Shown here one piece after another: positions 52,201 through 63,898 of a DNA stretch of 64,000 bases. Each line of letters opens with the position of its first letter. Position 1 is the first letter of the stretch. The notes under the pieces were generated by a model, which had not been told where the DNA came from, ran no database searches, and saw only the letters and a list, made by a program, of their open reading frames with translations. Position numbers and translations under genes: made by a program. The stretch comes from Streptococcus sp. SN-1 (lineage in GTDB: Bacteria; Bacillota; Bacilli; Lactobacillales; Streptococcaceae): the NCBI RefSeq assembly GCF_041154385.1, contig NZ_AP028929.1:1240001-1304000 (forward strand), given 5' to 3'.

Positions 52201-53613
52201 TTATCCAACTGACCCTTCCATTTCATAGCTAATCAAGCGGTTCAGCTCAACAGCATACTCCATTGGAAGTTCTTTTGTAAAGGGCTCTACAAATCCCATG
52301 ACAATCATCTCAGTTGCTTCAGATTCTGACAATCCACGGCTCATGAGGTAATAGAGTTGTTCCTCTGAAATCTTAGAAACCTTGGCTTCGTGTTCCAAAG
52401 CAACTTGCGAGTTGTGAATTTCATTAAATGGAATAGTATCTGATGCTGATAAGTCATCCATGATAATAGTATCACACTCAATATGAGAAACAGATTTCTT
52501 AGAGTTTTTGTTAAAGGTTACTTGTCCACGGTAGTCAACCTTCCCTCCGCCTTTAGCGATAGATTTAGACACAATAGACGAGCTAGTATGTGGAGCATTG
52601 TGGATCATCTTAGCACCAGTATCTTGGTGTTGCCCTGCATTAGCAAAGGCAATAGAAAGCATGGTACCACGCGCCCCTTCTCCATCTAGGTAAACAGATG
52701 GGTATTTCATGGTTGTTTTGGCACCCAAGTTTCCATCAATCCACTCAACAGTGGCATCCTTTTGAGCCTTAGCACGCTTTGTTACCAAGTTATAGACGTT
52801 ATCAGACCAGTTTTGGATGGTTGTATAACGCATATAAGCACCATCCAAGGCAAAAATTTCTACGATGGCAGCATGCAAACTGTTGCTTGAATAAGTTGGT
52901 GCTGTACAGCCTTCTACATAATGGACACTTGCTCCCTCATCAACGATAATCAAGGTACGTTCAAACTGACCAGTATTTTCGTTGTTGATACGGAAGTAAG
53001 TTTGAAGTGGAATATCCACTTTGACCCCTTTTGGTACGTAGATAAAGGTTCCACCAGACCATACTGCTGAGTTGAGGGCAGCCAATTTGTTATCTGTTGG
53101 CGGTACCAACTTAGCAAAGTATTGTTTAAACAAGTCTGGGTATTCCTTGAGGGCAGAATCTGTATCTGTAAAGATAATCCCCAATTTCTGGAACTCTTCC
53201 TTCATGTTGTGGTAAACCACTTCTGACTCGTACTGGACAGAGGCACCTGCTAAATAAGCACGCTCAGCTTCCGGAATCCCGATACGTTCAAAGGTTTCTT
53301 TAATTTTTTCAGGAACCTCATCCCAAGAACGGGCTGGTTTATCAGATGGTTTTTGGTAGTAGATCAGGTCATCAAAATCAATCTCTGACAAGTCTGCTCC
53401 CCAAGTTTGCATAGGCATTTTTTTGAAGGTTTCATAAGACTTCAAACGGAATTCTAACATCCACTCAGGTTCTCCCTTAGCAGCTGATAGTTCACGAATG
53501 ACATCTTCGTTCAATCCTTTTCCTGTCGATAGGACAGGCTCTACATCATCATGGAAACCAAATTTATATTCACCAAGGTCAATTGGTTTTGGTTCTACTC
53601 TTTCTTCAGCCAT
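52201..53613 (-). CDS. sufB: Fe-S cluster assembly scaffold protein SufB
   Basis: A 470-residue SufB. Motifs: [40 protein letters not shown] with the conserved Cys, the beta-helix core [20 protein letters not shown], and the end [20 protein letters not shown]. It forms the SufBCD scaffold on which iron-sulfur clusters are built. I start at the ATG 53613 after AAAGGAT, giving [10 protein letters not shown]; the upstream extension is unlikely. Last gene of sufC-sufD-sufS-sufU-sufB. Confidence 0.97.
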   Translation of the reverse strand: MAEERVEPKPIDLGEYKFGFHDDVEPVLSTGKGLNEDVIRELSAAKGEPEWMLEFRLKSYETFKKMPMQTWGADLSEIDFDDLIYYQKPSDKPARSWDEVPEKIKETFERIGIPEAERAYLAGASVQYESEVVYHNMKEEFQKLGIIFTDTDSALKEYPDLFKQYFAKLVPPTDNKLAALNSAVWSGGTFIYVPKGVKVDIPLQTYFRINNENTGQFERTLIIVDEGASVHYVEGCTAPTYSSNSLHAAIVEIFALDGAYMRYTTIQNWSDNVYNLVTKRAKAQKDATVEWIDGNLGAKTTMKYPSVYLDGEGARGTMLSIAFANAGQHQDTGAKMIHNAPHTSSSIVSKSIAKGGGKVDYRGQVTFNKNSKKSVSHIECDTIIMDDLSASDTIPFNEIHNSQVALEHEAKVSKISEEQLYYLMSRGLSESEATEMIVMGFVEPFTKELPMEYAVELNRLISYEMEGSVG

Positions 53614-53670
53614 AATATCCTTTCTTTCATTCTTCATTTCTACTGATTCATAAGACAAAAGAAACTTGCC

Positions 53671-55327
<1,657 letters not shown>

Positions 55328-55334
55328 CTACCCC

Positions 55335-56597
55335 TTAGCGTTTTGACAATTTTTCTTCGATAGTTGTAATCATTTCATCACGAACTTCCTTGACTGGAAT
55401 CTCAACGATAACAGATCCAAGGAAACCACGAACAACCAAGCGTTCTGCAGTTGCCTTATCCAAGCCACGGCTCATGAGGTAATACATATCTTCTGGATCT
55501 ACCTGACCTATAGAAGCCGCGTGTCCTGCAGTTACGTCATTTTCATCAATCAAAAGAATTGGATTGGCATCTGAACGCGCTTGGTCTGAAAGCATGAGAA
55601 CACGGCTCTCTTGTTGCGCATCTGCCCCCTTAGCACCCTTAATAATGTGGCCAATACCATTGAAGGTCAAGGTTGCTTTTTCAAGAATAACCCCATGTTG
55701 GAGGATATTTCCGATTGAATTGCAACCATAGTTAGTTACTCGGGTATCAATCCCTTGTACCTGACGGCCACTTGAAAGAGCTACCACTTTAAGGTCGGCA
55801 TGGCTACCATTACCAATCAAGTCACTATCAAAATCCGCAACGACGTTTCCTTCGTTCATGACACCGATTGCCCAGTCAATGCTTGCATCGTTGCCTAATT
55901 TACCACGACGGCTAATGTAAGCAGTGACGTTTTCACCTAGACGGTCGATCGCAGCAAACTTCACTTGAGCACCAGAACGTGCAATTACTTCAACAGTAAT
56001 GTTTGCAGTTGCTTTGGCACTTCCTTCACCGCGTGACTCTAAACGCTCCAGATAACTAATCTTAGAATTTTTACCAGCGATAATCATAATATGCTTGTTA
56101 AACGGCACATCACTATCGCTGTCTTGATAGAAAATTCCTTCGATTGGTTCTTTAATCTCAACATTATCAGGAATGTAGAGAACAGCACCACTGTTGAAAT
56201 AAGCTGTATGGTAGGCTGCCAACTTATCATCGTCATATTTAACAGATGACATGAAGAATTCCTCAATAAGCTCTGGAATTTCTTCTAAAGCTGTATGGAA
56301 ATCTGTGAAGACAACACCCTGTTCAGCTAACTCAACTGGAGTTTGCTCAAAAACAGTTTGAGTTCCTACTTGCACCAACTTCAAGTGATTATCTAGTGCA
56401 GTGAAATCTGGAACGTTTGCTGATGGCTCACTTTCTGTAATTGTTCCATCACCCAGATTCCAACGGTGGAATTTGACACGCTCAATAACTGGTAATTCCA
56501 AAGTCTCAATCTTGTCAAAAGCTTTTTGACGGAGATCAGCCAACCAGCTTGGTTCAGCGTGCATTTCTGAAAAAAGTTTAATATTTTCTTTAGTCAT
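55335..56597 (-). CDS. sufD: Fe-S cluster assembly protein SufD
   Basis: A 420-residue relative of SufB, lacking its conserved Cys region. It shows YFNSGAVLYIPDNVEIKEPI, the beta-helix core and, near the end, [20 protein letters not shown], followed by RGFLGSVIVEIP. It pairs with SufB and the SufC ATPase. It follows sufC by 27 bp and has its own GGAG. Confidence 0.97.
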   Translation of the reverse strand: MTKENIKLFSEMHAEPSWLADLRQKAFDKIETLELPVIERVKFHRWNLGDGTITESEPSANVPDFTALDNHLKLVQVGTQTVFEQTPVELAEQGVVFTDFHTALEEIPELIEEFFMSSVKYDDDKLAAYHTAYFNSGAVLYIPDNVEIKEPIEGIFYQDSDSDVPFNKHIMIIAGKNSKISYLERLESRGEGSAKATANITVEVIARSGAQVKFAAIDRLGENVTAYISRRGKLGNDASIDWAIGVMNEGNVVADFDSDLIGNGSHADLKVVALSSGRQVQGIDTRVTNYGCNSIGNILQHGVILEKATLTFNGIGHIIKGAKGADAQQESRVLMLSDQARSDANPILLIDENDVTAGHAASIGQVDPEDMYYLMSRGLDKATAERLVVRGFLGSVIVEIPVKEVRDEMITTIEEKLSKR

Positions 56598-56624
56598 TTA
56601 CTTCTCCTAAAAGATACGAGGGAA

Positions 56625-57395
56625 TTACAATTCTTCCTTGTAGTCGTAGCCAAGTTCTTCAGCTAGTTTTGCGTATCCTTCACGTTCCAAACGTGCAGCC
56701 AATTCTGGACCACCAGAAAGGACAACACGCCCTTCCATCATCACATGTACCACGTCTGGTGTGATGTAGTTCAAAAGACGTTGGTAGTGAGTGATAATCA
56801 TAGCACCAAAACCTTCACCACGCATGGCATTAACACCTTTCGACACGACTTTAAGAGCGTCAATATCAAGACCAGAGTCAATCTCGTCCAAAAGGGCAAA
56901 AGTTGGTTCCAACATCAAAAGTTGAAGAATTTCATTGCGTTTTTTCTCACCACCAGAGAAACCTTCGTTGAGGTAACGCTCTGCCATTTCTTCTTTCATG
57001 TTGAGCAATTCCATCTTCTCATCCAATTTAGTGATAAACGCACGAACTGAAATCTTCTCATCGTCTTCCTTACCAGCATTCATAGCTGCACGAAGAAACT
57101 CAGCGTTAGTAATACCAGGAATTTCTGATGGGTATTGCATAGCAAGGAAAAGTCCCATACGCGCACGCTCGTCCACTTCCAACTCAAGGATGTTTACGCC
57201 ATCAAACAAGACCTCACCTTTGGTAACTTCATAGTTTGGATTTCCCATGATAGCGGCAGAAAGAGTCGATTTACCAGTACCATTTGGTCCCATGATAGCG
57301 GCGATTTCGCCTGTTTTCAGGGTCAGGTTAACCCCTTTTAAAATTTCTTTTCCTTCAATCTCAACGTGAAGATCTTTGATCTCTAATACTGACAT
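56625..57395 (-). CDS. sufC: SufC ATPase
   Basis: A 256-residue ABC-type ATPase. Walker A is MGPNGTGKSTLSAAI, the signature is FSGGEKKRNEILQ, and Walker B is ALLDEIDSGLD. SufC drives conformational change in the SufBCD complex. I start at ATG 57395 (MSVLEIKDLHVE) after GAAAGGAAC; the upstream frame is not coding. First gene of the operon. Confidence 0.97.
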   Translation of the reverse strand: MSVLEIKDLHVEIEGKEILKGVNLTLKTGEIAAIMGPNGTGKSTLSAAIMGNPNYEVTKGEVLFDGVNILELEVDERARMGLFLAMQYPSEIPGITNAEFLRAAMNAGKEDDEKISVRAFITKLDEKMELLNMKEEMAERYLNEGFSGGEKKRNEILQLLMLEPTFALLDEIDSGLDIDALKVVSKGVNAMRGEGFGAMIITHYQRLLNYITPDVVHVMMEGRVVLSGGPELAARLEREGYAKLAEELGYDYKEEL

Positions 57396-57501
57396 GATAG
57401 TTCCTTTCTTTTTCAAGGCCTTTACAGTTCTTACTGGAAACATACTTGATTTCCCTAGAAAATACGGTAAAAGGTCAATAAATATACTTTTATAGTATAA
57501 C

Positions 57502-57524
57502 AAAAAAAAGCCTAAAAGGCTTTG
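57502..57524 (-). terminator. Terminator after the dnaX operon
   Basis: On the minus strand AAAGCCT-TTT-AGGCTTT with a following T8. It separates the small membrane protein gene from the suf promoter. Confidence 0.7.
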
Positions 57525-57545
57525 ATTTTGTCTAGAAGCTGAGGA

Positions 57546-57740
57546 CTAGTCTTTTCCTTTTAAATGCTGGTCAATGACGTCTACAATCTTGCCCATCAAG
57601 TAACTAACTCGGAAATTTCTAAAGAGCAAAATGGCCCAAAAGGCTGCCATAATATAACGACCAGTCATCCATGCTTCATTGAAAAAATAGGTCTCAGCAG
57701 CTGTAAACAGCGCGATGATAATAAATTGTTGTCTATTCAT
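57546..57740 (-). CDS. Small membrane protein, DUF3272-like
   Basis: A 64-residue protein with two hydrophobic stretches (FIIIALFTAAETYFF and MAAFWAILLFRNF) and a short basic tail. It follows dnaX by 27 bp on the same strand. Proteins of this kind are conserved next to dnaX in mitis-group streptococci and carry a DUF number only. Function unknown. Confidence 0.7.
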   Translation of the reverse strand: MNRQQFIIIALFTAAETYFFNEAWMTGRYIMAAFWAILLFRNFRVSYLMGKIVDVIDQHLKGKD

Positions 57741-57767
57741 AAACTTATTGTATCATGAAATCTTTCT

Positions 57768-59423
57768 TTAGTCTTCCTCTACCTTCACTTTATCAGCCAA
57801 AAATTCAAATCCTTCTGGAATCAGGCTTTCTTCTGCTTCTTTTTCAGTTTGAGAAGATTTAGCTTTGGCTGAAAAGGCTGCGCGAACTTCTTTCCATTCC
57901 TCCATGGAAATGGCTAAAATCTCAGGTGAAAAACCTGCAGCCTGACTGAGGATGTTGCCAAACATGGTGTTGAGATTGTCCCGTTTCATGGTTTGACCAG
58001 CATTGAAGTTAGACTCAAAAGCAAGAATGGCATGGTGTTCATTGGCTGCAACCGGTTGAGAACCAACTAGCAGAGCCTTATCAGGACCTCCAAGACTTTC
58101 AATCACCTCTCCCCAGGCATTCTGCAAGCGAATCAGATTTTGACGTGCTAAATCAGGATTTTCGACAGCCTCCTGTAAGATAGATTGAACTTTATTGCGA
58201 TCCACACGATAGACTGTTTTGCCTGCTGTTGGACGACTAGGAGCTGGATTTGTTGGCTTAGCTACGGTTCCCACATTGGCGAGTTCATGTTTGAGACGGG
58301 CAACTTCCTGTCTCAGTGCAGCAATTTCATGTTCAACCGCCCCTGAAAGAGCTGGTTCGGGCTTAATCTCCGCCAAACGGATAGTCATCATCTCAGCATA
58401 AATCTTAGGCTGCAAACTAGACTTAATATCTGCCAAACTGACTGTTGCTAAGCGAATCATTTCAAACAAATTTTCTTGAGGAAGAACTAAATTCTCCACA
58501 AAGACTGGACTATGATGAGTGTTTTCTCCCCCTGTTTGAACAATTAACAAATCTCTTAAATAGTGCAAAAGGTCGGTCACAAAACGAGTCATGCTCTTAC
58601 CATTATCAAAGAGAAGATTTAAGCAAGCTAAGGCTTTAGGAACATCCTGCTGAGATAAGGCAGCCACATAATCATCCAAGGCTGACAGACTAATAGTTCC
58701 TGTAATTTCTTCAGAGATGGCAGTCGTCAATTCATTTCCCTGTGTCAAACTCAGGGCTTGATCCAAAATAGACAAGGCGTCTCGCATTCCACCTTCAGCC
58801 TGTCTGGCAATAATTTCCACAGCCTCTGGTTCAGAACTGATATTTTCTTTTTCTAAGATATAGTGGATATGCTCCTTAATATCCTGTGTCTTAATCGATT
58901 TAAATTCAAAACGTTGCACACGGGATAGAATAGTGGCAGGAATCTTGTGCAATTCAGTAGTGGCCAATATAAAGACCACATTCTGTGTTGGCTCTTCCAG
59001 CGTCTTTAAGAGGGCATTAAAGGCCCCTGTAGACAGCATGTGAACCTCATCTATGATATAGACCTTATAGCGAGCAAGACTAGGAGCGTAGGTAGATTTA
59101 TCACGAATTTCACGAATTTCATCTACCCCATTATTAGAAGCCGCATCCATTTCAATGACATCTTCTAAACTACCGTCCGTCACTGCCTGACAAATATAAC
59201 AGCTATTACAAGGTTCACCTCCAACTTGATTTGGACAGTTCATAGCTTTGGCAAAAATCTTAGCCACACTAGTTTTTCCCGTTCCACGAGGACCAGAAAA
59301 AAGATAAGCATGACTTATTTTCTCTTGCTCCACTGCTTGTTTAAGAGTCTTAGCCACGACTTCCTGTCCAACCAACTGAGAGAAGTTTTGACTTCTATAT
59401 TTTCGATAAAGTGCTTGATACAT
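57768..59423 (-). CDS. dnaX: DNA polymerase III subunit gamma/tau
   Basis: A 551-residue clamp-loader subunit. Walker A is SGPRGTGKTSVAKIF (about residues 43-57), the zinc-binding Cys are in NCPNQVGGEPCNSCYIC, Walker B is YIIDEVHMLS, and the sensor region has ILATTELHKIPATILSR. The C-terminal part (about 380-551) is the tau-specific tail. The start ATG at 59423 shares one base with the stop of the GAF gene (TAATG). No programmed frameshift site was looked for in detail. Confidence 0.96.
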   Translation of the reverse strand: MYQALYRKYRSQNFSQLVGQEVVAKTLKQAVEQEKISHAYLFSGPRGTGKTSVAKIFAKAMNCPNQVGGEPCNSCYICQAVTDGSLEDVIEMDAASNNGVDEIREIRDKSTYAPSLARYKVYIIDEVHMLSTGAFNALLKTLEEPTQNVVFILATTELHKIPATILSRVQRFEFKSIKTQDIKEHIHYILEKENISSEPEAVEIIARQAEGGMRDALSILDQALSLTQGNELTTAISEEITGTISLSALDDYVAALSQQDVPKALACLNLLFDNGKSMTRFVTDLLHYLRDLLIVQTGGENTHHSPVFVENLVLPQENLFEMIRLATVSLADIKSSLQPKIYAEMMTIRLAEIKPEPALSGAVEHEIAALRQEVARLKHELANVGTVAKPTNPAPSRPTAGKTVYRVDRNKVQSILQEAVENPDLARQNLIRLQNAWGEVIESLGGPDKALLVGSQPVAANEHHAILAFESNFNAGQTMKRDNLNTMFGNILSQAAGFSPEILAISMEEWKEVRAAFSAKAKSSQTEKEAEESLIPEGFEFLADKVKVEED

Positions 59424-59920
59424 TAGGCTTTCTCCCCAAACATTGTAAAGTCCCATTCTGTCTTTTCAAGCAAAATAGCGACAAATTGTTCCAAATAATC
59501 TCGATCCATAGCATCATAATCATCAATCTCTGAAGAATCCAGATCCAGAACTCCAAGCAATTGACTATTCTTTATCATGGGCACAACAATTTCACTTTTA
59601 GCTCGACTATCACAAGAAATATAGTTGGGATAAGTCGTTACATCTCCAACAATAACAGTTTCCTGAGAATGAGCTGCCTCCCCACAAACTCCCTTGCCTA
59701 GTGCAATACGGATACAGGAAACACCGCCTTGGAAGGGACCTAAAACCAATTCCTTTCCATCAAACAAATAAAAGCCTGCAAATACAGTATTGGAAAAGCG
59801 TGATTTTAAAAGAGCACTGGCGTTGGAAAGATTAGCCAAAACATTGGTTTCACCTTCCAATAAAAAAGAGAGCTCCTCATTTAACATTTGATAACGTGAT
59901 TGTTTTTCTGATTCTAACAT
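59423..59920 (-). CDS. GAF-domain free methionine-R-sulfoxide reductase (fRMsr)-like
   Basis: A 165-residue single GAF domain. [40 protein letters not shown] and [16 protein letters not shown] carry the three Cys typical of fRMsr (Cys in CIRI, GVCG and SCDS). The enzyme reduces free methionine-R-sulfoxide. It is translationally coupled to dnaX, an arrangement conserved in streptococci. Confidence 0.88.
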   Translation of the reverse strand: MLESEKQSRYQMLNEELSFLLEGETNVLANLSNASALLKSRFSNTVFAGFYLFDGKELVLGPFQGGVSCIRIALGKGVCGEAAHSQETVIVGDVTTYPNYISCDSRAKSEIVVPMIKNSQLLGVLDLDSSEIDDYDAMDRDYLEQFVAILLEKTEWDFTMFGEKA

Positions 59921-59954
59921 AGAACTATTATATCAAAAAAGGCTTACAGACAAA

Positions 59955-59989
59955 AGAAAAATCCCTTGTTTAGTAAACAAAGGATTTTG
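59955..59989 (-). terminator. rpsA terminator
   Basis: On the minus strand AAAATCCTTTGTTTA-CTA-AACAAGGGATTTTTC, directly downstream of rpsA. Confidence 0.8.
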
Positions 59990-60005
59990 TGAATTTTCAA
60001 TTTGA

Positions 60006-61208
60006 TTAAAGTTCGATATCACCGAACAAGTCAGCCATTGAGAATCCTGTTTGTGTTTCTGGAAGTTCGAAATCACGTTTTTCTTGACGTTTTGGACGAC
60101 GTGGACGAGCAGCACGTTTTTCTTCTTTTTGTCCTTCTTCTTGAGCTGGACGCTCTTCAAGAGCTTTGATAGAAAGTGATACGCGCTCTGCATCTGCGTT
60201 AACTTCAAGAACTTTAACTTTAACTTCTTGACCAACTTTAAGAGCTTCTTTTGGATTTTCAATACGTTTGTGTGAAATTTGTGATACGTGAACAAGTCCA
60301 TCGATACCTGGCAATACTTCAACAAATGCACCAAAGTCAGTCAAACGTTTAACTGTTCCTTCAACTACATCACCTTTAGCCAATTTTTGCTCAACGCCAT
60401 CCCATGGTCCAGGTGTTGTTGCTTTAAGTGAAAGTGATACGCGTCCTTCTTCTTCGTTAAGATCAAGGATTTTCACTTCAATTTCTTCACCAACAGTTAC
60501 AACTGATTTTGGTGATACGTTACGCTCGTGTGACAATTCAGTCAAGTGAACCAATCCGTCAACACCACCAAGGTCGATGAAAGCACCGAAGCTTGTGATA
60601 CGTGCAACTTTACCAGTTACAACATCACCAACAGCCAATTTACCGAATACTTCAGCACGAGCTGCTGCAGTAGTTGCTTCAACAACTTCACGACGTGAAA
60701 GGATGAAGCGGTTTTCTTTAGCGTCAACTTCTTTGATTTTAGCATCAAATTCTTGACCTACAAAACGCTCAGTATTACGTACGAAACGAGTATCCAACAT
60801 TGAAGCTGGGATAAATCCACGAACACCTTCAAATTCTACTGAAAGTCCACCTTTAACGGCACGAGTTCCTTTAACAGTAACAACTTCTTCTTCGCGACCA
60901 ACAAGTTTATCCCATGCTTTGCGAGCTTCAAGGCGTTTTTTAGATACAAGGTATGTAACTGTATCAGTATCTTTACCAACTACTTGACGAAGTACAAGAA
61001 CATCCAATACTTCTCCTACTTTAACAAAGTCATTGATATCTGCATCGCGATCGTTTGTCAATTCGCGAAGAGTCAAGACACCTTCAACACCAGTTCCAGA
61101 GATTGCAACGTTAGCTTGAGTCGCATCAACTGTCAATACTTCAGCACTAACAACATCACCAGTCTCAACTTGGCTAACGCTATTTAGCAAATCTTCAAAT
61201 TCGTTCAT
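60006..61208 (-). CDS. rpsA: 30S ribosomal protein S1
   Basis: A 400-residue protein with four S1 (OB-fold) domains at about residues 15-90, 105-175, 190-262 and 275-348. Examples are GDVVTGKVARITSFGAFIDL and GDVVEGTVKRLTDFGAFVEV, with the usual GLVH repeats. The tail is basic, then acidic (RPRRPKRQEKRDFELP). Gram-positive S1 is shorter than the six-domain E. coli protein, and four domains is normal for streptococci. Strong GGAGG. A small CAAGTTT...AACTTG hairpin lies just before the ribosome binding site. Confidence 0.95.
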   Translation of the reverse strand: MNEFEDLLNSVSQVETGDVVSAEVLTVDATQANVAISGTGVEGVLTLRELTNDRDADINDFVKVGEVLDVLVLRQVVGKDTDTVTYLVSKKRLEARKAWDKLVGREEEVVTVKGTRAVKGGLSVEFEGVRGFIPASMLDTRFVRNTERFVGQEFDAKIKEVDAKENRFILSRREVVEATTAAARAEVFGKLAVGDVVTGKVARITSFGAFIDLGGVDGLVHLTELSHERNVSPKSVVTVGEEIEVKILDLNEEEGRVSLSLKATTPGPWDGVEQKLAKGDVVEGTVKRLTDFGAFVEVLPGIDGLVHVSQISHKRIENPKEALKVGQEVKVKVLEVNADAERVSLSIKALEERPAQEEGQKEEKRAARPRRPKRQEKRDFELPETQTGFSMADLFGDIEL

Positions 61209-61369
61209 CTAAAAAATCCTCCAACAATCAAGTTTTTCTTAAACTTGACATACTTATAATTTTTTTCCTAAGCACCCGCAAGGACATGTTCATATCGTTC
61301 ACGTCTTTCAATTATAAAAATAAAATACCCTAAGATATTTTGCTTTTTATCTTGATTATTACCTAAGAA

Positions 61370-61441
61370 CTGGGGTAGCTGGATTCGAACCAACGCATGA
61401 GGGAGTCAAAGTCCCTTGCCTTACCGCTTGGCTATACCCCA
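61370..61441 (-). tRNA. tRNA-Gln (UUG)
   Basis: On the minus strand TGGGGTATAGCCAAGCGG, anticodon loop CTTTGAC with TTG, T-loop GGTTCGAATCC and acceptor TACCCCA plus a G discriminator. A full cloverleaf of 72 nt. CCA is not encoded. Confidence 0.97.
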
Positions 61442-61450
61442 TTGATGAAA

Positions 61451-61531
61451 TGGAGAGAGAGGGATTCGAACCCCCGAACCCGAAGGAGCGGATTTACAGT
61501 CCGCCGCGTTTAGCCTCTTCGCTATCTCTCC
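61451..61531 (-). tRNA. tRNA-Tyr (GUA)
   Basis: On the minus strand GGAGAGATAGCGAAGAGGC, anticodon loop CTGTAAA with GTA, a long class II variable arm (CTCCTTCGGGTTCGG region), T-loop GGTTCGAATCC and CTCTCTCC plus an A discriminator. Nine bp before tRNA-Gln, same transcript. Confidence 0.97.
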
Positions 61532-61580
61532 TACAATCAACATGGACTATTATATCATGAAAATTTCAAAAAAACAAGAC

Positions 61581-61811
61581 TTATTTTGCTAAATTATAAT
61601 TTTCAATCAAAATTTCCACAGCTTTTTCCAATTTTTTATAAAAACTATCGACATTCCCATTCTTTATGATGGCAAATTGTCCATCTAATTCGGCAATTTC
61701 TCCGATAACTTTTTTACCAATGGTCAAGGTATAACCTTCAAAACTGTCTTTTCCCACATTAACTTTAGCATCTGCTACTTGAATTTCGATTTTTTTATCT
61801 TTCTTACTCAT
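61581..61811 (-). CDS. DUF2969-family small protein
   Basis: A 76-residue protein: MSKKDKKIEIQVADAKVNVG, then YTLTIGKKVIGEIAELDGQF, AIIKNGNVDSFYKKLEKAVE and ILIENYNLAK. It matches the DUF2969 family of Lactobacillales. Unknown function. It lies upstream of the two tRNA genes on the same strand. Confidence 0.8.
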   Translation of the reverse strand: MSKKDKKIEIQVADAKVNVGKDSFEGYTLTIGKKVIGEIAELDGQFAIIKNGNVDSFYKKLEKAVEILIENYNLAK

Positions 61812-61865
61812 TTCATACCTCTCTTCACTTTTTCTATTTTACAAGAAAATCCTAAAACTAGCAAG

Positions 61866-61904
61866 AAAAAACTCTATATCAGGCTTGTCTGATATAGAGT
61901 TTTA
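61866..61904 (-). terminator. Terminator after the oligopeptide-binding lipoprotein gene
   Basis: ACTCTATATCAG-GCTTGT-CTGATATAGAGT, a perfect 12-bp stem with A- and T-runs on its flanks; it can act in both directions. Confidence 0.9.
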
Positions 61905-61908
61905 TGCT

Positions 61909-63876
61909 TTATTTAATGTGTTTTTCTAGTTCTTTTTGGTACTTACCATTTGATTCCAATTTTTCTTTTTGCCATTTTTTCAGTGCTTCTTCATATTCTT
62001 TTGTCGTAACGATATCTTTTTGCAATTTCATTCCTTTAAAGATATATGGGTCACCTTTAATACCAACTTGTGAGTACGGTTTTGAGAATGGCACGACATT
62101 ACTTACAACTGGAGAACCACCAGATGAAGCTGTTGGCATCAATAATGAACTATCTGTCAACCAAGCTTGAGCCTTGGCATATTTTTCATAGCGCTCTTCA
62201 AGATTTGTAGTTTCTGAATCGGCATCATCCAATAATTTCTTATACTGGTCCAAACCAAGTTTCGCTACGACATCCTTATCTTTCCCTTTAGTGATACCGA
62301 GGTGCTTCATGGCAGAACCTGATTTAGGATCCATGATATTCAAGTAAGATGCTGGGTCTTGATAACTTGGAGCCCATCCTGTACTGTTCAAATCATAATC
62401 TTTTTGAGAAGGAACACGCGCTTGAGAAGTGATTGTTTCCTTTTCATTATCTGTCATTTGAAGAACATCAATGACAACATTTTCAGCACCAAGAGTTGAT
62501 TCGATAGACTGTTTGAAAGAGTTGCTTTGTTGAACGGCGATGGTATCTGTTTGTTCAACTGGGACATCCAAGTGAATTGGGAAGCTTACCCCTTTAGATT
62601 CCAAGTCTTTCTTAGCTTTTTCAAATGCTGCTTTAGCCTTGTCAGGGTTGTAGATAGAATCCTTACCATCCACTAACTCAACGCCTTTCCATTGGTCACC
62701 ATAGTTCACCAACTCAGCTTGAGCGATTTGACCAAAGTTTTTACCCCCTGCTTGTACAAAGTTGTCAGGAACAAGGCTGTTACGAATAATCTTGTCCGCA
62801 CCGTCTTCACCATTTAGCTGGGCAGCATAAGAATGGCGGTTGAAGGCAAAGTTGATAGCCTGACGGAAGTCCTTATTAAGCATAGCTTCTTTTGTAGAAG
62901 TCTTTTGCTCTTCACTTGTTTTCGCAGTTTTATTATATGACTGACGATTTACGTTAAAGGTGAAGTAATAACTACTTGAATCCTGTGGGCTATAGGTGAT
63001 TTTATCTCCGTATTGTTCCAAAGTTGAAGCAAAGTTTGAGCTACTTGGGAAGAGACGGGCTGTCGTATAGGCACCTGAAGAGAAGCTACGAATCAAGGAT
63101 TCCTGATCAGAACCATCGTAGTAGGTCAATTTGATTTTCTCTATTTTTACCTTTTCTTTATCCCAGTAGTTTGGATTTTTCTCGTATTCGATTAACGATT
63201 TAGAAGTCAAGGTCTTCAAGATATAAGGACCATTGTAAAGAATCCCTGCTGGAGTAACTGCTCCATAATCTTTACCTGATGCCTTCAAAAACTCTTCATT
63301 TACAGGCAACATCGTCGCTGTTGTGACTTTAGAGTTCCAGAAGCTTTCTGGTTTGTTTAAGGTATATTCAACTGTATAATCGTCCAAGGCCTTAACACCA
63401 ACTGTAGAGAAATCATTGGTCTCACCAGTCATGTAGGCATCCAAACCCTTAATTGAATTTTGGATGAGCGAGACACCGTCTGACTTACCATCAGCTACAT
63501 GTTTCAATCCTGTTACAAAGTCATGGGCTGTTACTTCTGCATATTCTTCACCTTCAGAAGTGTACCATTTAACTCCTTTACGAAGTTTGTAGGTATAAGT
63601 CAAACCATCTTTTGACACAGACCAATCCTCAGCCAAGGAAGGAATAACATTTCCGTATTGGTCGTTTTCCATCAAGCCATCAACCACGTTCCCGATGACA
63701 TCTGTTGTAGATGTACGAGTCGCTATACTATAGTCCAAAGATGCTGGATCTACTGCATAGACATATGAAAATGTTGTCGGTGCATCTGCTTCTTTATCAG
63801 CTTTTCCACAAGCCACTAAAAGAGCTGTTGTGCTCAGGACCACTCCTGCTGTTAAGAGCCACTTTTTCGATTTCAT
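61909..63876 (-). CDS. Oligopeptide-binding lipoprotein (AliA/AliB/AmiA family)
   Basis: A 655-residue solute-binding protein. The signal peptide ends in LLVAC, a clear lipobox. The SBP_bac_5 fold follows with FSYVYAVDPASLDYSIATRT, DGLMENDQYGNVIPSLAEDW, YKLRKGVKWYTSEGEEYAEV and the end region TGWAPSYQDPASYLNIMDPK. Ali/Ami lipoproteins feed peptides to the shared AmiCDEF permease and affect competence and colonisation. Which paralogue this is cannot be told without comparison. I start at ATG 63876 with AAGGAG upstream; a TTG one codon earlier also exists. Confidence 0.92.
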   Translation of the reverse strand: MKSKKWLLTAGVVLSTTALLVACGKADKEADAPTTFSYVYAVDPASLDYSIATRTSTTDVIGNVVDGLMENDQYGNVIPSLAEDWSVSKDGLTYTYKLRKGVKWYTSEGEEYAEVTAHDFVTGLKHVADGKSDGVSLIQNSIKGLDAYMTGETNDFSTVGVKALDDYTVEYTLNKPESFWNSKVTTATMLPVNEEFLKASGKDYGAVTPAGILYNGPYILKTLTSKSLIEYEKNPNYWDKEKVKIEKIKLTYYDGSDQESLIRSFSSGAYTTARLFPSSSNFASTLEQYGDKITYSPQDSSSYYFTFNVNRQSYNKTAKTSEEQKTSTKEAMLNKDFRQAINFAFNRHSYAAQLNGEDGADKIIRNSLVPDNFVQAGGKNFGQIAQAELVNYGDQWKGVELVDGKDSIYNPDKAKAAFEKAKKDLESKGVSFPIHLDVPVEQTDTIAVQQSNSFKQSIESTLGAENVVIDVLQMTDNEKETITSQARVPSQKDYDLNSTGWAPSYQDPASYLNIMDPKSGSAMKHLGITKGKDKDVVAKLGLDQYKKLLDDADSETTNLEERYEKYAKAQAWLTDSSLLMPTASSGGSPVVSNVVPFSKPYSQVGIKGDPYIFKGMKLQKDIVTTKEYEEALKKWQKEKLESNGKYQKELEKHIK

Positions 63877-63898
63877 CAAAAATCTCCTTTTGTTTGTT

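Noticed and set aside
59933..60334. Lys-rich open frame of 133 codons on the minus strand
   Set aside because: Shadow of rpsA in another frame.
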